A DNA stretch of 64,000 nucleotides from Serratia symbiotica (Periphyllus acericola) (GCF_964019515.1 NZ_OZ026452.1:1116001-1180000); one strand, 5' to 3'; positions 1-10,068 are shown, counted from the stretch's first letter. Numbers and translations: made by a program. Notes: a model not told the origin generated them from the letters alone.

Positions 1-35
1 GTACCGGACAAAAGTTCGATTTATTCAACAACGCC
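1..35 (-). mobile_element. IS903-like element, left-end remnant cut by the window edge
   Basis: The last bases before position 36 read ttcgatttattcaacaacgc, the same inverted-repeat end found on the five longer IS copies in this window. Only the left end (transposase 5' side), in minus orientation, is inside the window. The element abuts a truncated gene directly. Confidence 0.85.
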
Positions 36-202
36 GGGGAAAGAATAAAAAAGGTGATTGCTGGCATGCCGCGTCCATCCGAAAGGACAGTGAACATTTT
101 CGCAGCGGCTGTTTTAGAGATAGAATTTGTTGCTGCTGAGGTCAGAAGCGAAACCATTGATGCTGCAACCAGAAGGGACAAAGAAACTAATTTCTTATTC
201 AT
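36..202 (-). pseudogene. Truncated gene for an exported protein of unknown function
   Basis: An ATG at 202 opens a frame starting MNKKLVSLSLLVAASM, a typical Sec signal peptide: two lysines, a hydrophobic core and a possible AxA-type cleavage site near residue 24. About 55 residues remain before the IS end at position 35. The frame stays open through the IS terminus to the window edge, so a short chimeric product is possible. I do not recognise the mature part. The gene is called broken because an IS end replaces its downstream portion. Confidence 0.55.
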
Positions 203-467
203 GTAACTATCCTGAATCCCTGAATCCATTTAGTTTTTAGTCATTAAAAACGGACGTGCAGAGGTTACTTTCTCGGAGCACATCCCCTGCATTAACTAGC
301 AGCTTCATCGGCGCAGTGTAAGGAGTACCGGTTGTGCAACTGCCGGGTTGTAGCATGTTTCACACTTAACGAGAGCAACGGCAGCGAAGTGGAAAGCTTT
401 AGGAAAAATGTTGCAAAAGGAAGAAATAATCCTAGATACGGGAGTATAAAAAGATCGTAAGAACGCG
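203..467. other. Intergenic stretch without recognisable gene
   Basis: No open frame or RNA-like structure was recognised here. It lies between the divergent upstream region of the signal-peptide gene and an IS3-family remnant. Confidence 0.4.
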
Positions 468-900
468 GTGAACTTAAGAGTGTTCAGAATTCTATGTCAC
501 GTTAAAAATCATTGTTGTAATGGTCCAATCGCCGCTGCCCGGCATATTCACTGGAAAAATGATGCTACTTACGGTAGTCGACGGAGGTGTACCAAAAATA
601 GGGAGCAGGGTTTTACCATCGGCCGCTGTAAAATACGGCAAGTGAATGGGATCTTTTGCAGTATGAGTCGCCGTGGGAACAGCCTGGATAATGCGCTGAC
701 GGAGAAATTTTTCCGTAGCCTAAAATCAGAGCGAGTGAACTGGCGTTGTTAAGAAAGTCGGAGTGAGTGAAGGAGCGCGGGACGTGATGGATTACAGCTC
801 ATTTTATCACAGCCGTCGGCATCATTACCGTCTCTGGGAAATATCAGCCCGGATGAGTATAAACATCGCTTAAAGTGTCCGGTTTCAGTTGACCGTTACA
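468..900 (+). pseudogene. IS3-family transposase OrfB remnant
   Basis: The frame carries a motif resembling YGSRRxCTKxREQGFTIGRC, then jumps to CSMSRRGNSLDNALTEKFF and FRSLKSERVN, and after a stop at 750-752 continues in another frame with a DVMDY-SSFYHSRRHH-like segment near 785-830. These are the central and C-terminal signatures of IS3-family OrfB (DDE integrase fold; the SxxGNxxDNAxxE block contains a catalytic Asp). The intervening part is deleted and the rest is frameshifted, so it is inactive. The sequence gtgtccggtttcagttgacc near 875 is probably the right terminus. No OrfA or left terminus was seen. Confidence 0.7.
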
Positions 901-1097
901 ACTGCATCACCCCACTGTCATGCATAAGCCGCTTCCTGTTCGTCAGGCCAGCATTTTGCTTTGAGCTTTCTTCAGATCCCACCTTGCGATTAGCAACTGG
1001 TTGTTATCCTTCCCCTCGTCAGGTGTGTAGAGGACTTTCACCTCCCAGTTGCCCTTTAACCCCCACAGTCAAAGGACAGCGCCCGCCAAGGCGCATC
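901..1097. other. Unrecognised sequence downstream of IS3 remnant
   Basis: Roughly 200 bp with no open frame that I can assign. A forward frame contains RLATGCYPSPRQVCRGLSPP, which feels like debris of a repeated element, but I cannot name it. Confidence 0.3.
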
Positions 1098-1131
1098 AAA
1101 AAAACCCTAGAAAGTCATCATCTAGGGGTTT
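1098..1131 (-). terminator. Rho-independent terminator of pgl
   Basis: On the minus strand AAACCCCTAGA and TCTAGGGTTT form a 10-bp stem with one bulged or mismatched C, followed by seven T. It starts 37 bp beyond the pgl stop codon, on the right strand and at the right spacing. Confidence 0.85.
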
Positions 1132-1167
1132 GTCTCAATCTGGAGCGCATTGCTGCGCCTTCGTCGG

Positions 1168-2163
1168 TTATTGCGCCAATACGCTTACCCACACCGGGCC
1201 TTTACCCACCGGATAACGCGCCAGCGTACTCAGTTTGCCGCTACTTTGGTCAATCTCATGCACCACAATATGGCCAGACTGCTGACAGGCCGAAATTACG
1301 AAGCGACCGCTGTGGTCTATATTGAAGCCGCGCGGCTGCACTTCGGTTGGATGATCACCAACCACCGACAGCGTGCTGCCGTTTGCGGAAATGCCAAAGA
1401 TAGTCAGAATGCTCGCAGTGCGCTCGCTGGTATATAGGAAGCGGCCATTTGGCGTGATATGAATATCCGCCGCCCAGCGTGTGCCAGAAAACCCCACCGG
1501 CATAATGTCTAGCGTTTGCGTCACCCGGTATTGGCTGCAATTTTCCGAGATGGTCAACACGTCCACCGTACCGTCTAACTCGTTCACACAGTAGGCATAC
1601 TTACCGTTAGGGTAGAACGCCATATGCCGTGGACCAGAACCAGTGGCGCTGTTTATTGCTTCCTGCACATGCGTCGTCAATTGGCCGTCCAAGCCAAGGT
1701 TGAACAAACGGATGCGGTCTTCCTTCAAGCAAGGCACCAACAAGCGTTGATTAGCAGGATCGATATTGGCGGAGTGCGGTGTAATCGGGCCGTAGATCTG
1801 CTGGATAGGTGCCGTTACCACGCCGTCATGACCAATCGGGCTGACGCTGACGCAATTGCCGCTGTAGGAGGCAGAAAACAGGTAGCGCCCCAGCAAATCA
1901 GTGGAAATATAGCTTGGGCTACCCGGCAACGGTGCTATACCAGCCTGGCGTAACGTACCGTCCACCTGGATGTGGTAGCTGACAATGCTAAATAGTGGGC
2001 GCACGCCGATATACAAATGGCTTTTATCTGGGTGGATGGCCATCGGTTGCCCTTGCCCCGGCACATCAACAGTCTGTAGCAGCGCCAGCGCGCCAGCATC
2101 GTCCAACTGCCAGACATGAATTTGCTGGCTTTCCGGGCTGCCAACATAAACAACTTGCTTCAT
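1168..2163 (-). CDS. pgl: 6-phosphogluconolactonase
   Basis: A 331-residue cytoplasmic protein matching the YbhE/Pgl seven-bladed beta-propeller family (E. coli protein 331 aa). It hydrolyses 6-phosphoglucono-delta-lactone to 6-phosphogluconate, the second step of the oxidative pentose phosphate pathway. Repeated blade motifs such as [39 protein letters not shown] and [13 protein letters not shown] run the length of the protein. Start and stop positions fit the family, with no internal lesion. The gene stands alone, with its own terminator downstream and an IS903-like end remnant about 110 bp upstream. Retention suggests NADPH supply by the pentose phosphate route is still needed. Confidence 0.95.
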   Translation of the reverse strand: MKQVVYVGSPESQQIHVWQLDDAGALALLQTVDVPGQGQPMAIHPDKSHLYIGVRPLFSIVSYHIQVDGTLRQAGIAPLPGSPSYISTDLLGRYLFSASYSGNCVSVSPIGHDGVVTAPIQQIYGPITPHSANIDPANQRLLVPCLKEDRIRLFNLGLDGQLTTHVQEAINSATGSGPRHMAFYPNGKYAYCVNELDGTVDVLTISENCSQYRVTQTLDIMPVGFSGTRWAADIHITPNGRFLYTSERTASILTIFGISANGSTLSVVGDHPTEVQPRGFNIDHSGRFVISACQQSGHIVVHEIDQSSGKLSTLARYPVGKGPVWVSVLAQ

Positions 2164-2270
2164 TATTTATTCTCCTTGCAAGGATAAAAGACAAACCGAT
2201 TCAGTTGTTCCGTTTCCCTGACTTATTTTTATATTGACGACATAACAGCCCTTTTTTTCACCTGAAATCT

Positions 2271-2400
2271 GGCGTTGTTGAATCAATCGAACATTTGGAC
2301 GGCACGAGGATCAGATCACTCTACTTCTGTCAAAATCGCGACATTCCGTGGACCAGCAAAAGTTCAACATCACCAACTGGAAGGCTTACAACAACGCCCT
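2271..2400 (+). mobile_element. IS903-like left-end fragment
   Basis: About 130 bp identical in layout to the start of the longer IS copies: inverted repeat GGCGTTGTTGAAT at 2271, then the leader and the first transposase codons (QQKFNITNWKAYNN). Similarity stops at about 2400 in the middle of the transposase gene, so this is a truncated remnant. The sequence from 2401 to about 2480 is not IS-like and was not recognised. Confidence 0.85.
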
Positions 2401-2556
2401 CCTCGGATAAAAAGAAAGCATAGGAAAGCCGCTTTTAGTGGTTGTCCCCCCGAGAACGGCTAGAATAAATTCCGCTGATCGATAATTCTAATCGCCCATC
2501 GTAGGTGAGTTATTTATAACGTGGTTTTATGACTAATTTTATTTTTTATCGTCACT

Positions 2557-2745
2557 TATACCCTAAAGAATTCGAGTTGCAGCAAGGGGGCAACGCAGCG
2601 ACAAATTGGTCGGGAACCAATTTAAACAGCGTTTGGGCAGGGCACAATAGATTAATTTCATTAATAATCAATTAGTTATACCAGTAAGTGACTGGGGTGA
2701 ATAAGGAAAGCTAACGCACAGGCAGTTTGAAGTATGATAAATATA
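2557..2745. repeat. Disrupted ERIC (IRU) intergenic repeat
   Basis: Both termini of the enterobacterial repetitive intergenic consensus are visible: ctaaagaattcgagttgcag at the left and gcagtttgaagtatgataaa at the right. An internal block agtaagtgactggggtga at about 2687 corresponds to the conserved ERIC core. The other half of the core is replaced by unrelated sequence (about 2600-2680). It lies in the gap upstream of ybjL. ERICs are non-coding imperfect palindromes of about 127 bp; this one is about 189 bp because of the foreign interior. Confidence 0.75.
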
Positions 2746-2782
2746 TATCAATCAGTTACTGGTAAACAATAAGTTATCCTCC

Positions 2783-4474
2783 GTGAGTATAAACGTCGTT
2801 AGTTTGCTAAACGGTAACTATATCCTGTTACTGTTCGTAGTACTCGCACTAGGGCTGTTCCTCGGTAAAGTGCGCTTGGGTTCCGTTCAACTCGGAAATT
2901 CCATTGGTGTTTTGGTGGTTTCTTTGCTGCTAGGCCAGCAACACTTCGCCATTAATACCGAAGCGCTGAATCTCGGCTTTATGTTATTTATTTTCCGCGT
3001 GGGCGTGGAAGCCGGGCCTAACTTTTTCTCAATTTTCTTCCGCGATGGCAAAAATTACTTAATGTTGGCGCTGGTGATGGTCGGATCAGCAATGGTAATC
3101 GCCATCGGACTTGGCAAAATGTTCCACTGGAATATCGGATTAACTGCTGGCATGCTGGCCGGTTCGATGACTTCAACGCCGGTACTGGTGGGCGCTGGCG
3201 ATACACTACATAGCACCATGGTCAATAGTTCAGCTCTTTTGACGGCGCAGGATCATTTAAGCCTTGGCTACGCCCTGACTTACCTGATCGGTCTGGTAAG
3301 CCTGATCTTCGGCGCACGCTACCTAACAAAGCTACAGCATCAGGATCTATCTGCTTCAGCACAACAGATCGCCCGCGAGCGTGGCTTGGATAGCGATAGC
3401 AAAGTCTATCTGCCGGTGATCCATGCCTACCGTGTCGGACCAGAGTTGGTAGCCTGGGATGATGGTAATAACCTGCGCAAATTGGGCATCTATCACCAGA
3501 CTGACTGTTACATTGAGCACATCCGCCGCAACGGAATTCTGGCCAATCCAGATGGTGATGCAGTGCTATAAGTGGGCGATGAGATTTCACTGGTTGGCTA
3601 CCCAGACGCCCACGCACACTTAGATCCTAACTTCCGCAACGGCAAGGAAGTATTTCACCGCGATTTGCTTTATATGCGCATCGTCACCGAAGCCATCGTG
3701 GTAAAAAACAGCAACGCGGTAAACAAGCGTTTGAGTCAGCTGAAGCTAACTGACAACGTCTGCTTCCTCAACCGAGTGATCAGCAGCCAGATTGAAATGC
3801 CTATTGATGATAGTATCGTGCTCGATAAGGGCGATATATTACAGGCGAGCGGCGACACACGCCGGGTGAAGAACCTGGCGGAGAAGATCGGTTTTATCTC
3901 AATCCACAGCCAGGTAACCGACCTGCTGGCATTCTGCGCCTTCTTGATCATCGGCTTACTGATTGGCCAGATCACCATTCAGTTCAGCCATTTCTCGTTC
4001 GGTATTGGCAATGCAGCTGGCCTGATGATATCCGGTATCATGCTCGGCTTCCTACGCGCCAACCATCCGACCTTTGGATACATCCCGCAAGGTACATTAA
4101 ACATGGTGAAAGAATTAGGCCGCATGATTTTTATGGCCAGCGTGGGCCTGAGCGCGGGTACCGGCATCAGCCACAGCCTGGGTACAGTAGGCGGTAAGAT
4201 GCTGATCGCCGGGTTGCTGGTCAGCCTTGTGCCAGTGTTGCTCTGTTTCCTTTTCGGTGCCTACGTGCTGTGTATGAACCGCGCTCTGCTGTTTGGTGCG
4301 ATCATGGGCGCTCGCACCTGAGCACCGGCAATGGAAATCATCAGCGATACTGCGCGTAGTAACATTCCTGTATTGGGCTATGCTGGCACCTACGCCCTCG
4401 CTAACGTGCTATTAACGTTAGCAACGTTAGCGGGTTCGCTGATCGTCGTATTGTCGCCGGAGATCCCCGGATAG
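2783..4474 (+). pseudogene. ybjL: YbjL-type AspT/YidE-family transporter, two nonsense codons
   Basis: Read in one frame from GTG 2783 to TAG 4474 this is a full-length (about 560 aa) member of the AspT/YidE/YbjL family: an N-terminal membrane block (residues 1-180), two central RCK/TrkA_C-like soluble domains, and a second membrane block from about residue 375. Such proteins are inner-membrane putative antiporters; the YbjL substrate is unknown. Two in-frame stops interrupt it: TAA at 3569-3571 (codon 263, in the RCK region) and TGA at 4319-4321 (codon 513, probably from Cys, in the GARTxAPAME motif). No frameshift was seen, so decay is recent. Either stop would remove essential helices unless read through. 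Confidence 0.88.
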
Positions 4475-4699
4475 GCGATCAGAGCGCAGCAGGAAAGGCG
4501 GTAAATATTTTTTCTTTTTTGTTACCATTGAAAACTTATGTTGCCAGAGGCAGTCTGATTGAGTGCCACTGCCTTTCTTTGATGTTCCCAATTTGTGGAG
4601 CCCGATAATCTCGCCTTTTAGGTTCAAGATTATCTGTTTTGTATTTTTATAACGTTTATCGTCTTCCCCGCTCCGGCAATAAAACCCGTATGAAGTGAA

Positions 4700-4748
4700 T
4701 TGTCCAGAGCCAAAATGTCAAATCAAATAGCCTAGTGGGATAGGCTCT
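4700..4748 (-). repeat. 147-bp MITE-like repeat, partial copy D
   Basis: Reading the minus strand from 4748, AGAGCCTATCCCACTAGGC and the following TATTTgATTTGaCATTTTGG match the left part of the complete copies at 12167, 58792 and 63108. Only about 49 bp remain. Its first base is the last base of the upp TAA stop codon. Confidence 0.75.
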
Positions 4749-5166
4749 TAGCTGGCTGAATTATATTTGGTACCAAATATCTTGTCGCCCGCGTCACCCA
4801 AACCCGGAACAATATAGCCCTTGCCATCCAGGTATTAATCGATAGAGGCGGTGTACAGCTCAACATCAGGATGCGCCTTCTCCAACGCGGCGACACCCTC
4901 TGGCACCGCTACCAACACCAGTACTTTGATACTGTTACAACCCGCTTTTTTCAGCAGATCGAGGGTAGCGATCATCGAACCGCCAGTGGCCAGCATCGGG
5001 TCAACGACCAGTGGCATACGCTCTTCAATGTTAGAAGCCAGCTTTTGGAAGTAAGGCATGGGTTTGAGGCTTTCTTTATCGTGGTAAACACCCACTATGC
5101 TGATACGTGCGCTTGCGCTTGGTAGATGGGCTTTACCAGCGGATGTTTCACCTCAACGATCTTCAT
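4748..5166 (-). pseudogene. upp: Uracil phosphoribosyltransferase, internally deleted
   Basis: Upp converts uracil and PRPP to UMP (pyrimidine salvage). The first 12 codons ([12 protein letters not shown], start 5166, Shine-Dalgarno AGGAG just upstream) are native. Then about 80 codons are missing, and the frame resumes, shifted, at a segment equivalent to [12 protein letters not shown]. The C-terminal half keeps [14 protein letters not shown] and the PRPP-binding loop [16 protein letters not shown] then replaces a Gln codon after YTASID (4833-4835), with GLGDAGDKIFGTK still readable beyond it. Three independent lesions make the gene non-functional. The terminal TAA is supplied by the end of a MITE-like repeat. 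Confidence 0.92.
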
Positions 5167-5290
5167 CATTTTTCTCCTATATAAGGTGGCTGCTAGCTAA
5201 AAATCGCCGAATTATACCGCCTTTTTGCGGCTACACCCACTCACCGTGGCCCAACAGTGATCAACAGAAGTTTGGATAGCAACATAAAGG

Positions 5291-6273
5291 GGCGTTGTTG
5301 AATAAATCGAACATTTGGCCGGGACGAGGATCAGATCACTCTACTTCTGTCAAAATCGCGATATTCCGTGGCCCAGCAAAAGTTCAACATCACCAACTGG
5401 AAGGCTTACAACAACGCCCTTATCACTCTGGGTTTACTCACTTGCTGGGGGGATGAAACGGTACTTCACGCCTGGTACTGCGAGGCAAAACCTTCTCTGC
5501 GTGGTCGCCCACCACATTATTCCGATATGGCAATCACCAGCGTATTGATGCTGAAACGGATTTTCGGCCTGACACTTCGCGCCCTCCAGGGCTTTGTCGA
5601 CTCCATTGTCACACTGATCAAAGTGCCGTTGAACTGCCCGGACGACACCTGCATCAGTAAGCGGGTAAAGTCCGGCCATGTCCCGTTTAAAATACCAACG
5701 CCGGGTGAAATTGCGCACCTCGTTATCGACTCTAGCGGGCTCAACGTGTTGGGTGAAGGCGAGTGGAAGGTAAAAAAACACGGTCAGGAAAAATGGCGGA
5801 TCTGGCGAAAACTGCATTTGGCCGTAGATACAGAAACACATGAGGTCATCTGTGCTGACTTTTCCTTGAGCAATGTCACCGATCCCGAAGCCTTCCCAGG
5901 TCTCATCCGTCAGAGGTACCGTAAAATCAAAGTCGCCTCGGCGGATCGGGCTTAGGATACGCGAGTGTGTGATGATGAGTTAAGGCGCAATAAGCTCAAG
6001 GTGTTAATACCGCCGAGAAGCGAGCCCGTTATTGGTCGGCAGTATGCAGAACGAAATCAAGCGGTGGCGAACCAGCGCGTTACCGGAGACAACACACGGT
6101 GGAAAAGTATCACAGGCTACCACCGACGTTCGATAGCGGCAACAGCGAGGTACAGAGTAAATCTGTGCATTAAACAAGATGCCGCTCGCCGGTATGCCAG
6201 AAAGTGTACGCCTTGCCTGAAAGATGCCCATTCAGGAGACTCTTTTATTCCAATCTGATTTATTCAACAACGC
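5291..6273 (+). mobile_element. IS903-like (IS5 family) element, copy 3
   Basis: Left inverted repeat GGCGTTGTTGAATAAATCGA at 5291; right end TGATTTATTCAACAACGC at 6256-6273, where the outermost C expected of a GGC...GCC end is missing. The element is about 983 bp rather than about 1,053 bp because of an internal deletion near 6160. Flanks acataaagg and agctggcac do not match, so no 9-bp target duplication is visible. It separates upp from alr. Confidence 0.92.
5368..6220 (+). pseudogene. IS903-like transposase, nonsense codon and internal deletion
   Basis: IS5-family DDE transposase starting at GTG 5368 (VAQQKFNITNWKAYNN). The first catalytic Asp lies in HLVIDSSGLNVLGEGEWK, the second in ASADRA. 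TAG follows immediately (5953-5955) where copy 5 has Tyr (ASADRAYDTRV). Downstream, the Y-x2-R-x3-E-x6-K signature reads YHRRSIAATARYRV, so Ala replaces the catalytic Glu. After RV about 80 bp are lost, removing the KQLFGGHLSLRDY region. A paired small indel around 6020-6050 (PPRSEPVIGRQY) is shared only with copy 6. Confidence 0.9.
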
Positions 6274-6299
6274 AGCTGGCACGCCCAACATGCGGCAGA

Positions 6300-7379
6300 T
6301 CAATCGCCAATGTATTCCATCGCCACACGTTGCGTCAGCTTGGTGACCAGTTCGTAGACACTGATGCCGGTATAGATGGCGATACGCTCAACTGGCAGTA
6401 CTTGGCCCCACAGCACGGCCTCGTCCCCGACTTTGTCGGTGGCATCAGGCCCTAGATCAACCGAGATCATGTCCATCGATACCAGACCGACAATCGGCAC
6501 TTCCCGCCCGTTCAGCCAGATCGGCGTACCAGTGGGAGCATTGCGTGGATAACCGTCACCATAGCCTATAGCCACCACGCCCAGGCGGGTATCACGCTGG
6601 CTGATCCAAGTGCCACCGTAACCGACCGACTCACCAGCAAGGTGGTCACGCACGGCGATCAGGCTAGACTTCAGCGTCATCGCTGGCTGTAGCAGGTGCT
6701 GGCTACCGTTAAGGTTATCCAGTGGCAACACACCGTACAGGATAATGCCTGGCCGTACCCACTGGTTATGTGCGTCCGGCCACAGCAGAGTGCCGCTTGA
6801 AGCGGCGATCGAACGTTGGCCCGGTTTACCACGGGCAAACTGCTCAAAGCAGGCGATCTGCTTTAGGGTTGCGTCAGATCCCGGCTCATCAGCACAGCTA
6901 AAGTGGCTCATGATATTGACGGGCTTCGCCACGTTGTGACAGGCGCACAGGCGCTGGTAAAAGGCTTCGGCCTGCTCTGGCCGTACGCCCAGGCGATGCA
7001 TACCGGTGTCCAGTTTCATCCACACCGGCAACGGGTACGCCAGTTTGGTCTGCTCCAATGCCTCCAACTGTTCGCTACTATGCACTACGGTTTCGATGTT
7101 ATTCACTACCAACAACGGCAGATCTTCGGCAGAGAAGAAACCTTCAAGTAGTAGGATCGGTTTGACGATACCACCGAAGCGCAGCGCCAGCGCTTCACTG
7201 ATGCGCGATACGCCAAAGCAGTCGGCATCTTGCAAAGTGTGTGTTGTTTCCAGCATGCCGTGGCCGTAAGCATTTGCTTTCACAATGGCAATCAGTTGGC
7301 TTTGCGGTGCCTGGCGGCGCACCTGTTGCAGATTATGTCGCAGAGCACTGCGGTCGATTACTGCGGTCGCCACTTTCAT
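6300..7379 (-). CDS. alr: Alanine racemase
   Basis: A 359-residue PLP-dependent fold-type III racemase, the same length as E. coli Alr. It interconverts L- and D-alanine to supply D-Ala for peptidoglycan in the cytoplasm. Lys34 in [10 protein letters not shown] is the PLP Schiff-base lysine; GYGGTWISQ near residue 255 carries the catalytic tyrosine of the other face; the GYGDGYPR segment is also typical. No lesion was seen. It lies 17 bp downstream of dnaB on the same strand, the usual dnaB-alr arrangement, so co-transcription is likely. An IS903-like copy begins about 25 bp after its stop. Confidence 0.96.
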   Translation of the reverse strand: MKVATAVIDRSALRHNLQQVRRQAPQSQLIAIVKANAYGHGMLETTHTLQDADCFGVSRISEALALRFGGIVKPILLLEGFFSAEDLPLLVVNNIETVVHSSEQLEALEQTKLAYPLPVWMKLDTGMHRLGVRPEQAEAFYQRLCACHNVAKPVNIMSHFSCADEPGSDATLKQIACFEQFARGKPGQRSIAASSGTLLWPDAHNQWVRPGIILYGVLPLDNLNGSQHLLQPAMTLKSSLIAVRDHLAGESVGYGGTWISQRDTRLGVVAIGYGDGYPRNAPTGTPIWLNGREVPIVGLVSMDMISVDLGPDATDKVGDEAVLWGQVLPVERIAIYTGISVYELVTKLTQRVAMEYIGD

Positions 7380-7396
7380 TTTATCTCCTTAGTTGA

Positions 7397-8821
7397 TTAT
7401 TCATCCTCATAGTGTGACCCTGCATAGTTATCAAAACGCGACCACTGGCCGTTAAAAGTCAGCCGCACGGTACCAATCGGACCGTTACGCTGCTTACCCA
7501 GAATAATTTCGGCAATTCCTTTCAAATCACTGTTGTCGTGATAAACCTCATCACGGTAGATGAACATAATCAGGTCGGCATCCTGCTCGATGGAGCCAGA
7601 CTCACGCAAGTCAGAGTTGACCGGGCGTTTGTCGGCACGTTGCTCCAAGCCACGATTCAACTGCGACAGCGCCACCACTGGAACCCGAAGCTCTTTAGCC
7701 AACGCCTTTAGCGAGCGGGAAATTTCGGCGATCTCCAGCGTACGGTTATCGGATAAGGCGGGTACACGCATCAGTTGCAGGTAGTCGATCATGATCAAGC
7801 TAAGCCCGTCATGCTCGCGGAAAATGCGCCGCGCGCGGGAGCGCACTTCGGTTGGCGTCAGGCCGGAAGAGTCATCGATGTACATGTTACGCTTCTCCAG
7901 CAGGAGACCCATTGTACTGGAGATGCGCGCCCAGTCCTCATCATTGAGCTGCCCGGTACGGATGCGCGTTTGATCCACGCGCGACAGAGATGCCAGCATA
8001 CGCATCATGATCTGGTTGCCGGGCATTTCGAGACTGAAGATCAGCACCGGTTTTTCCTGCGTCATCGCGGCGTGTTCACATAGGTTCATCGCGAAGGTGG
8101 TTTTCCCCATCGATGGACGGGCGGCAACGATAATTAGGTCTGATTTCTGCAAACCGGCGGTTTTTTTATTGAGATCTTGATAACCGGTATCCACACCGGT
8201 AACACCGTCGTGCGGCTGCTGATACAGTTGCTCAATACGCGAGAGGGTGTCCTCGAGGATGCGGTCAATGCCCTTTGGGCCGTCATCCTTGTTGGCACGG
8301 TTTTCGGCAATCTGAAAAACGCGGGATTCTGCAAGATCGAGCAAATCTTCGCTGCTACGCCCCTGAGGATCGTAGCCGGCATCAGCGATTTCATTGGCTA
8401 CCGAGATCATCTCGCGCACCACCGCACGCTCGCGCACGATATCGGCATAGGCACTGATGTTAGCGGCACTTGGGGTGTTTTTCGACAGCTCAGCCAGGTA
8501 TGCGAAACCGCCTAATAAATCCAGTTCACCCTTCTGTTCCAAGGACTCAGACAGGGTTATCAGGTCGATCGGTTTGCTCATTTCCAGCAGGCTCTGCATC
8601 TCGGTAAAGATCAAACGGTGTGGACGGCTGAAGAAGTCGTTAGCGACCACGCGCTCTGATACGTTATCCCAACGTTCGTTGTCGAGCATCAAACCACCCA
8701 ATACCGACTGCTCAGCCTCCAGCGAATGCGGTGGCATCTTCAGCCCTTCCATCTGACGATCTCGTGGATTATTTCTGGCTTTGTCCGCGTTTGTTTTATT
8801 GGTTGCTTTTTTTCCTGCCAT
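7397..8821 (-). CDS. dnaB: Replicative DNA helicase DnaB
   Basis: 474 residues, close to the E. coli protein (471). The N-terminal primase-interacting domain (PPHSLEAEQSVLGGLMLDN, residues about 30-130) is followed by the RecA-like hexameric ATPase with Walker A AARPSMGKTTFAMNL (about residue 235), Walker B MIDYLQLM and the DNA-binding region DLRESGSIEQDAD. It unwinds DNA at the fork with DnaC and DnaG. The frame is intact. alr follows on the same strand. An IS903-like copy lies 73 bp upstream of the start codon, so its native promoter region may be truncated. Confidence 0.97.
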   Translation of the reverse strand: MAGKKATNKTNADKARNNPRDRQMEGLKMPPHSLEAEQSVLGGLMLDNERWDNVSERVVANDFFSRPHRLIFTEMQSLLEMSKPIDLITLSESLEQKGELDLLGGFAYLAELSKNTPSAANISAYADIVRERAVVREMISVANEIADAGYDPQGRSSEDLLDLAESRVFQIAENRANKDDGPKGIDRILEDTLSRIEQLYQQPHDGVTGVDTGYQDLNKKTAGLQKSDLIIVAARPSMGKTTFAMNLCEHAAMTQEKPVLIFSLEMPGNQIMMRMLASLSRVDQTRIRTGQLNDEDWARISSTMGLLLEKRNMYIDDSSGLTPTEVRSRARRIFREHDGLSLIMIDYLQLMRVPALSDNRTLEIAEISRSLKALAKELRVPVVALSQLNRGLEQRADKRPVNSDLRESGSIEQDADLIMFIYRDEVYHDNSDLKGIAEIILGKQRNGPIGTVRLTFNGQWSRFDNYAGSHYEDE

Positions 8822-8894
8822 GAAGCGTGTTCTTTATCCGGTTACGAATAGTACGAATAGAGTATCCAGATGCTTGAGTATACGTGATTTTTAT

Positions 8895-9949
8895 GGCGTT
8901 GTTGAATAAATCGAACTTTTGGCCGGGATGAGGATCAGATCACTCTCCTTCTGTCAAAATAGCGACATGCCGTGGCCCAGTAAAAGTTCAATATCACCAA
9001 CTGAAAGGCTTACAACAACGCCCTTATCGCTCGGGGTTCACTCACTTTCTCGGTGGATGAAACGGCACTTCACGCCTGGTACTGCGAGGCAAAACCTTCT
9101 CTGCGTGGTCGCCAACCACATTATTCCGATATGGCAATCACCAGCGTATTGATGCTGAAACGGATTTTCGGCCTGACACTTCGCGCCCTCCAGGGCTTCG
9201 GCGACTCCATTGTCACACTGATCAAAGTGCCGTTGAACTGCCCGGACGACACCTGCATCAGTAAGCGGGCAAAGTCCGGCCATGTCCCGTTTAAAACCGC
9301 AACGCCGGGTGAAATTGCGCACCTCGTTATCGACTCTACCGGGATCAACGTGTTGGGTGAAGGGGAGTGGATGGTAAAAAAACACGGTCAGGAAAAACGG
9401 CGGATCTGGCGAAAACTGCATTTGGCCGTAGATACAGAAACACATGAGGTCATCTGTGCTGACCTTTCCTTGAGCAATGTCACCGATACCGCAGCCTTCC
9501 CAGGTCTCATCCGCCAGAGGTACCGTAAAATCAAAGTCGCCTCGGCGGATCGGGCTTAGGATACGCGAGTGTGTGATGATGAGTTAAGGGGCAAGAAGCT
9601 CAAGGCGTTAATACCGCCCAGCAGCGGAGCCCGTTATTGGTCGGCAGACTATGCAGAGCGAAATCAAGCGGTGGCGAACCAGCGCCTTACCGGAGACAAC
9701 ACACGGTGAAAAAGTATCACAGGCTACCACCGACGTTCGATAGCGGCAACAGCGAAGTACAGAGTAAAACAGCTATTTGGTGGTCACCTGTCGCTGCGAG
9801 ATTATGATGGGCAAGTTGCAGAGGCGCTGGCCATGATCTGTGCATTAAACAAGATGACGCTCGCCGGTATGCCAGAAAGTGTACGCCTTGCCTGAAAGCT
9901 GCCCATTCATGGGACTCTTTATTCCAAATCCGATTTATTCAACAACGCC
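8895..9949 (+). mobile_element. IS903-like (IS5 family) element, copy 4
   Basis: Complete ends: GGCGTTGTTGAATAAATCGA at 8895 and CGATTTATTCAACAACGCC ending 9949, 1,055 bp. Nine-base flanks gattttTat and gcgatcgat differ, so no target duplication survives. On the left is the dnaB upstream region; on the right the sequence enters gntK in the middle of a codon series. The copy therefore sits at a rearrangement or deletion junction. Confidence 0.94.
8972..9895 (+). pseudogene. IS903-like transposase, three nonsense codons
   Basis: Same transposase as copy 3, with the C-terminus complete (KQLFGGHLSLRDYDGQV to MPESVRLA). Stops: TAA at codon 4 (CAA to TAA), TAG at 9557-9559 after ASADRA (shared with copies 3, 6 and 7), and TGA near 9709 replacing Trp in TRWKSITGY. 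The catalytic Glu position is Ala (RRSIAATAKYRVK). It cannot encode active transposase. Confidence 0.9.
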
Positions 9950-10027
9950 GCGATCGATAGCAACCAACCTCTGGACTGTGTGGTTGCTGATATTATCGCT
10001 TATGTTCAGGGCGTGGCCTCCCGTTAA
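9950..10027 (+). pseudogene. gntK: Gluconokinase, 3' stub
   Basis: Starting exactly at the IS end, 25 codons read AIDSNQPLDCVVADIIAYVQ and end at TAA 10025-10027. This aligns with the C-terminus of GntK (DIDQPLEGVVASTIEVIKKG in E. coli). GntK phosphorylates gluconate. In enterobacteria gntK lies in the same gnt-asd neighbourhood as yhgN and asd, which supports the call. Everything upstream of the last 25 codons is gone, apparently lost together with the IS junction. Confidence 0.65.
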
Positions 10028-10068
10028 CCACGCATCTATTGCTGGTGCTTCAGGCACCAGTATTCCCG

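Noticed and set aside
5434-5841. A 135-codon antisense frame recurring in several IS copies
   Set aside because: It is the complement of the transposase gene and is conserved only because the IS is repeated; no start signal or known family.
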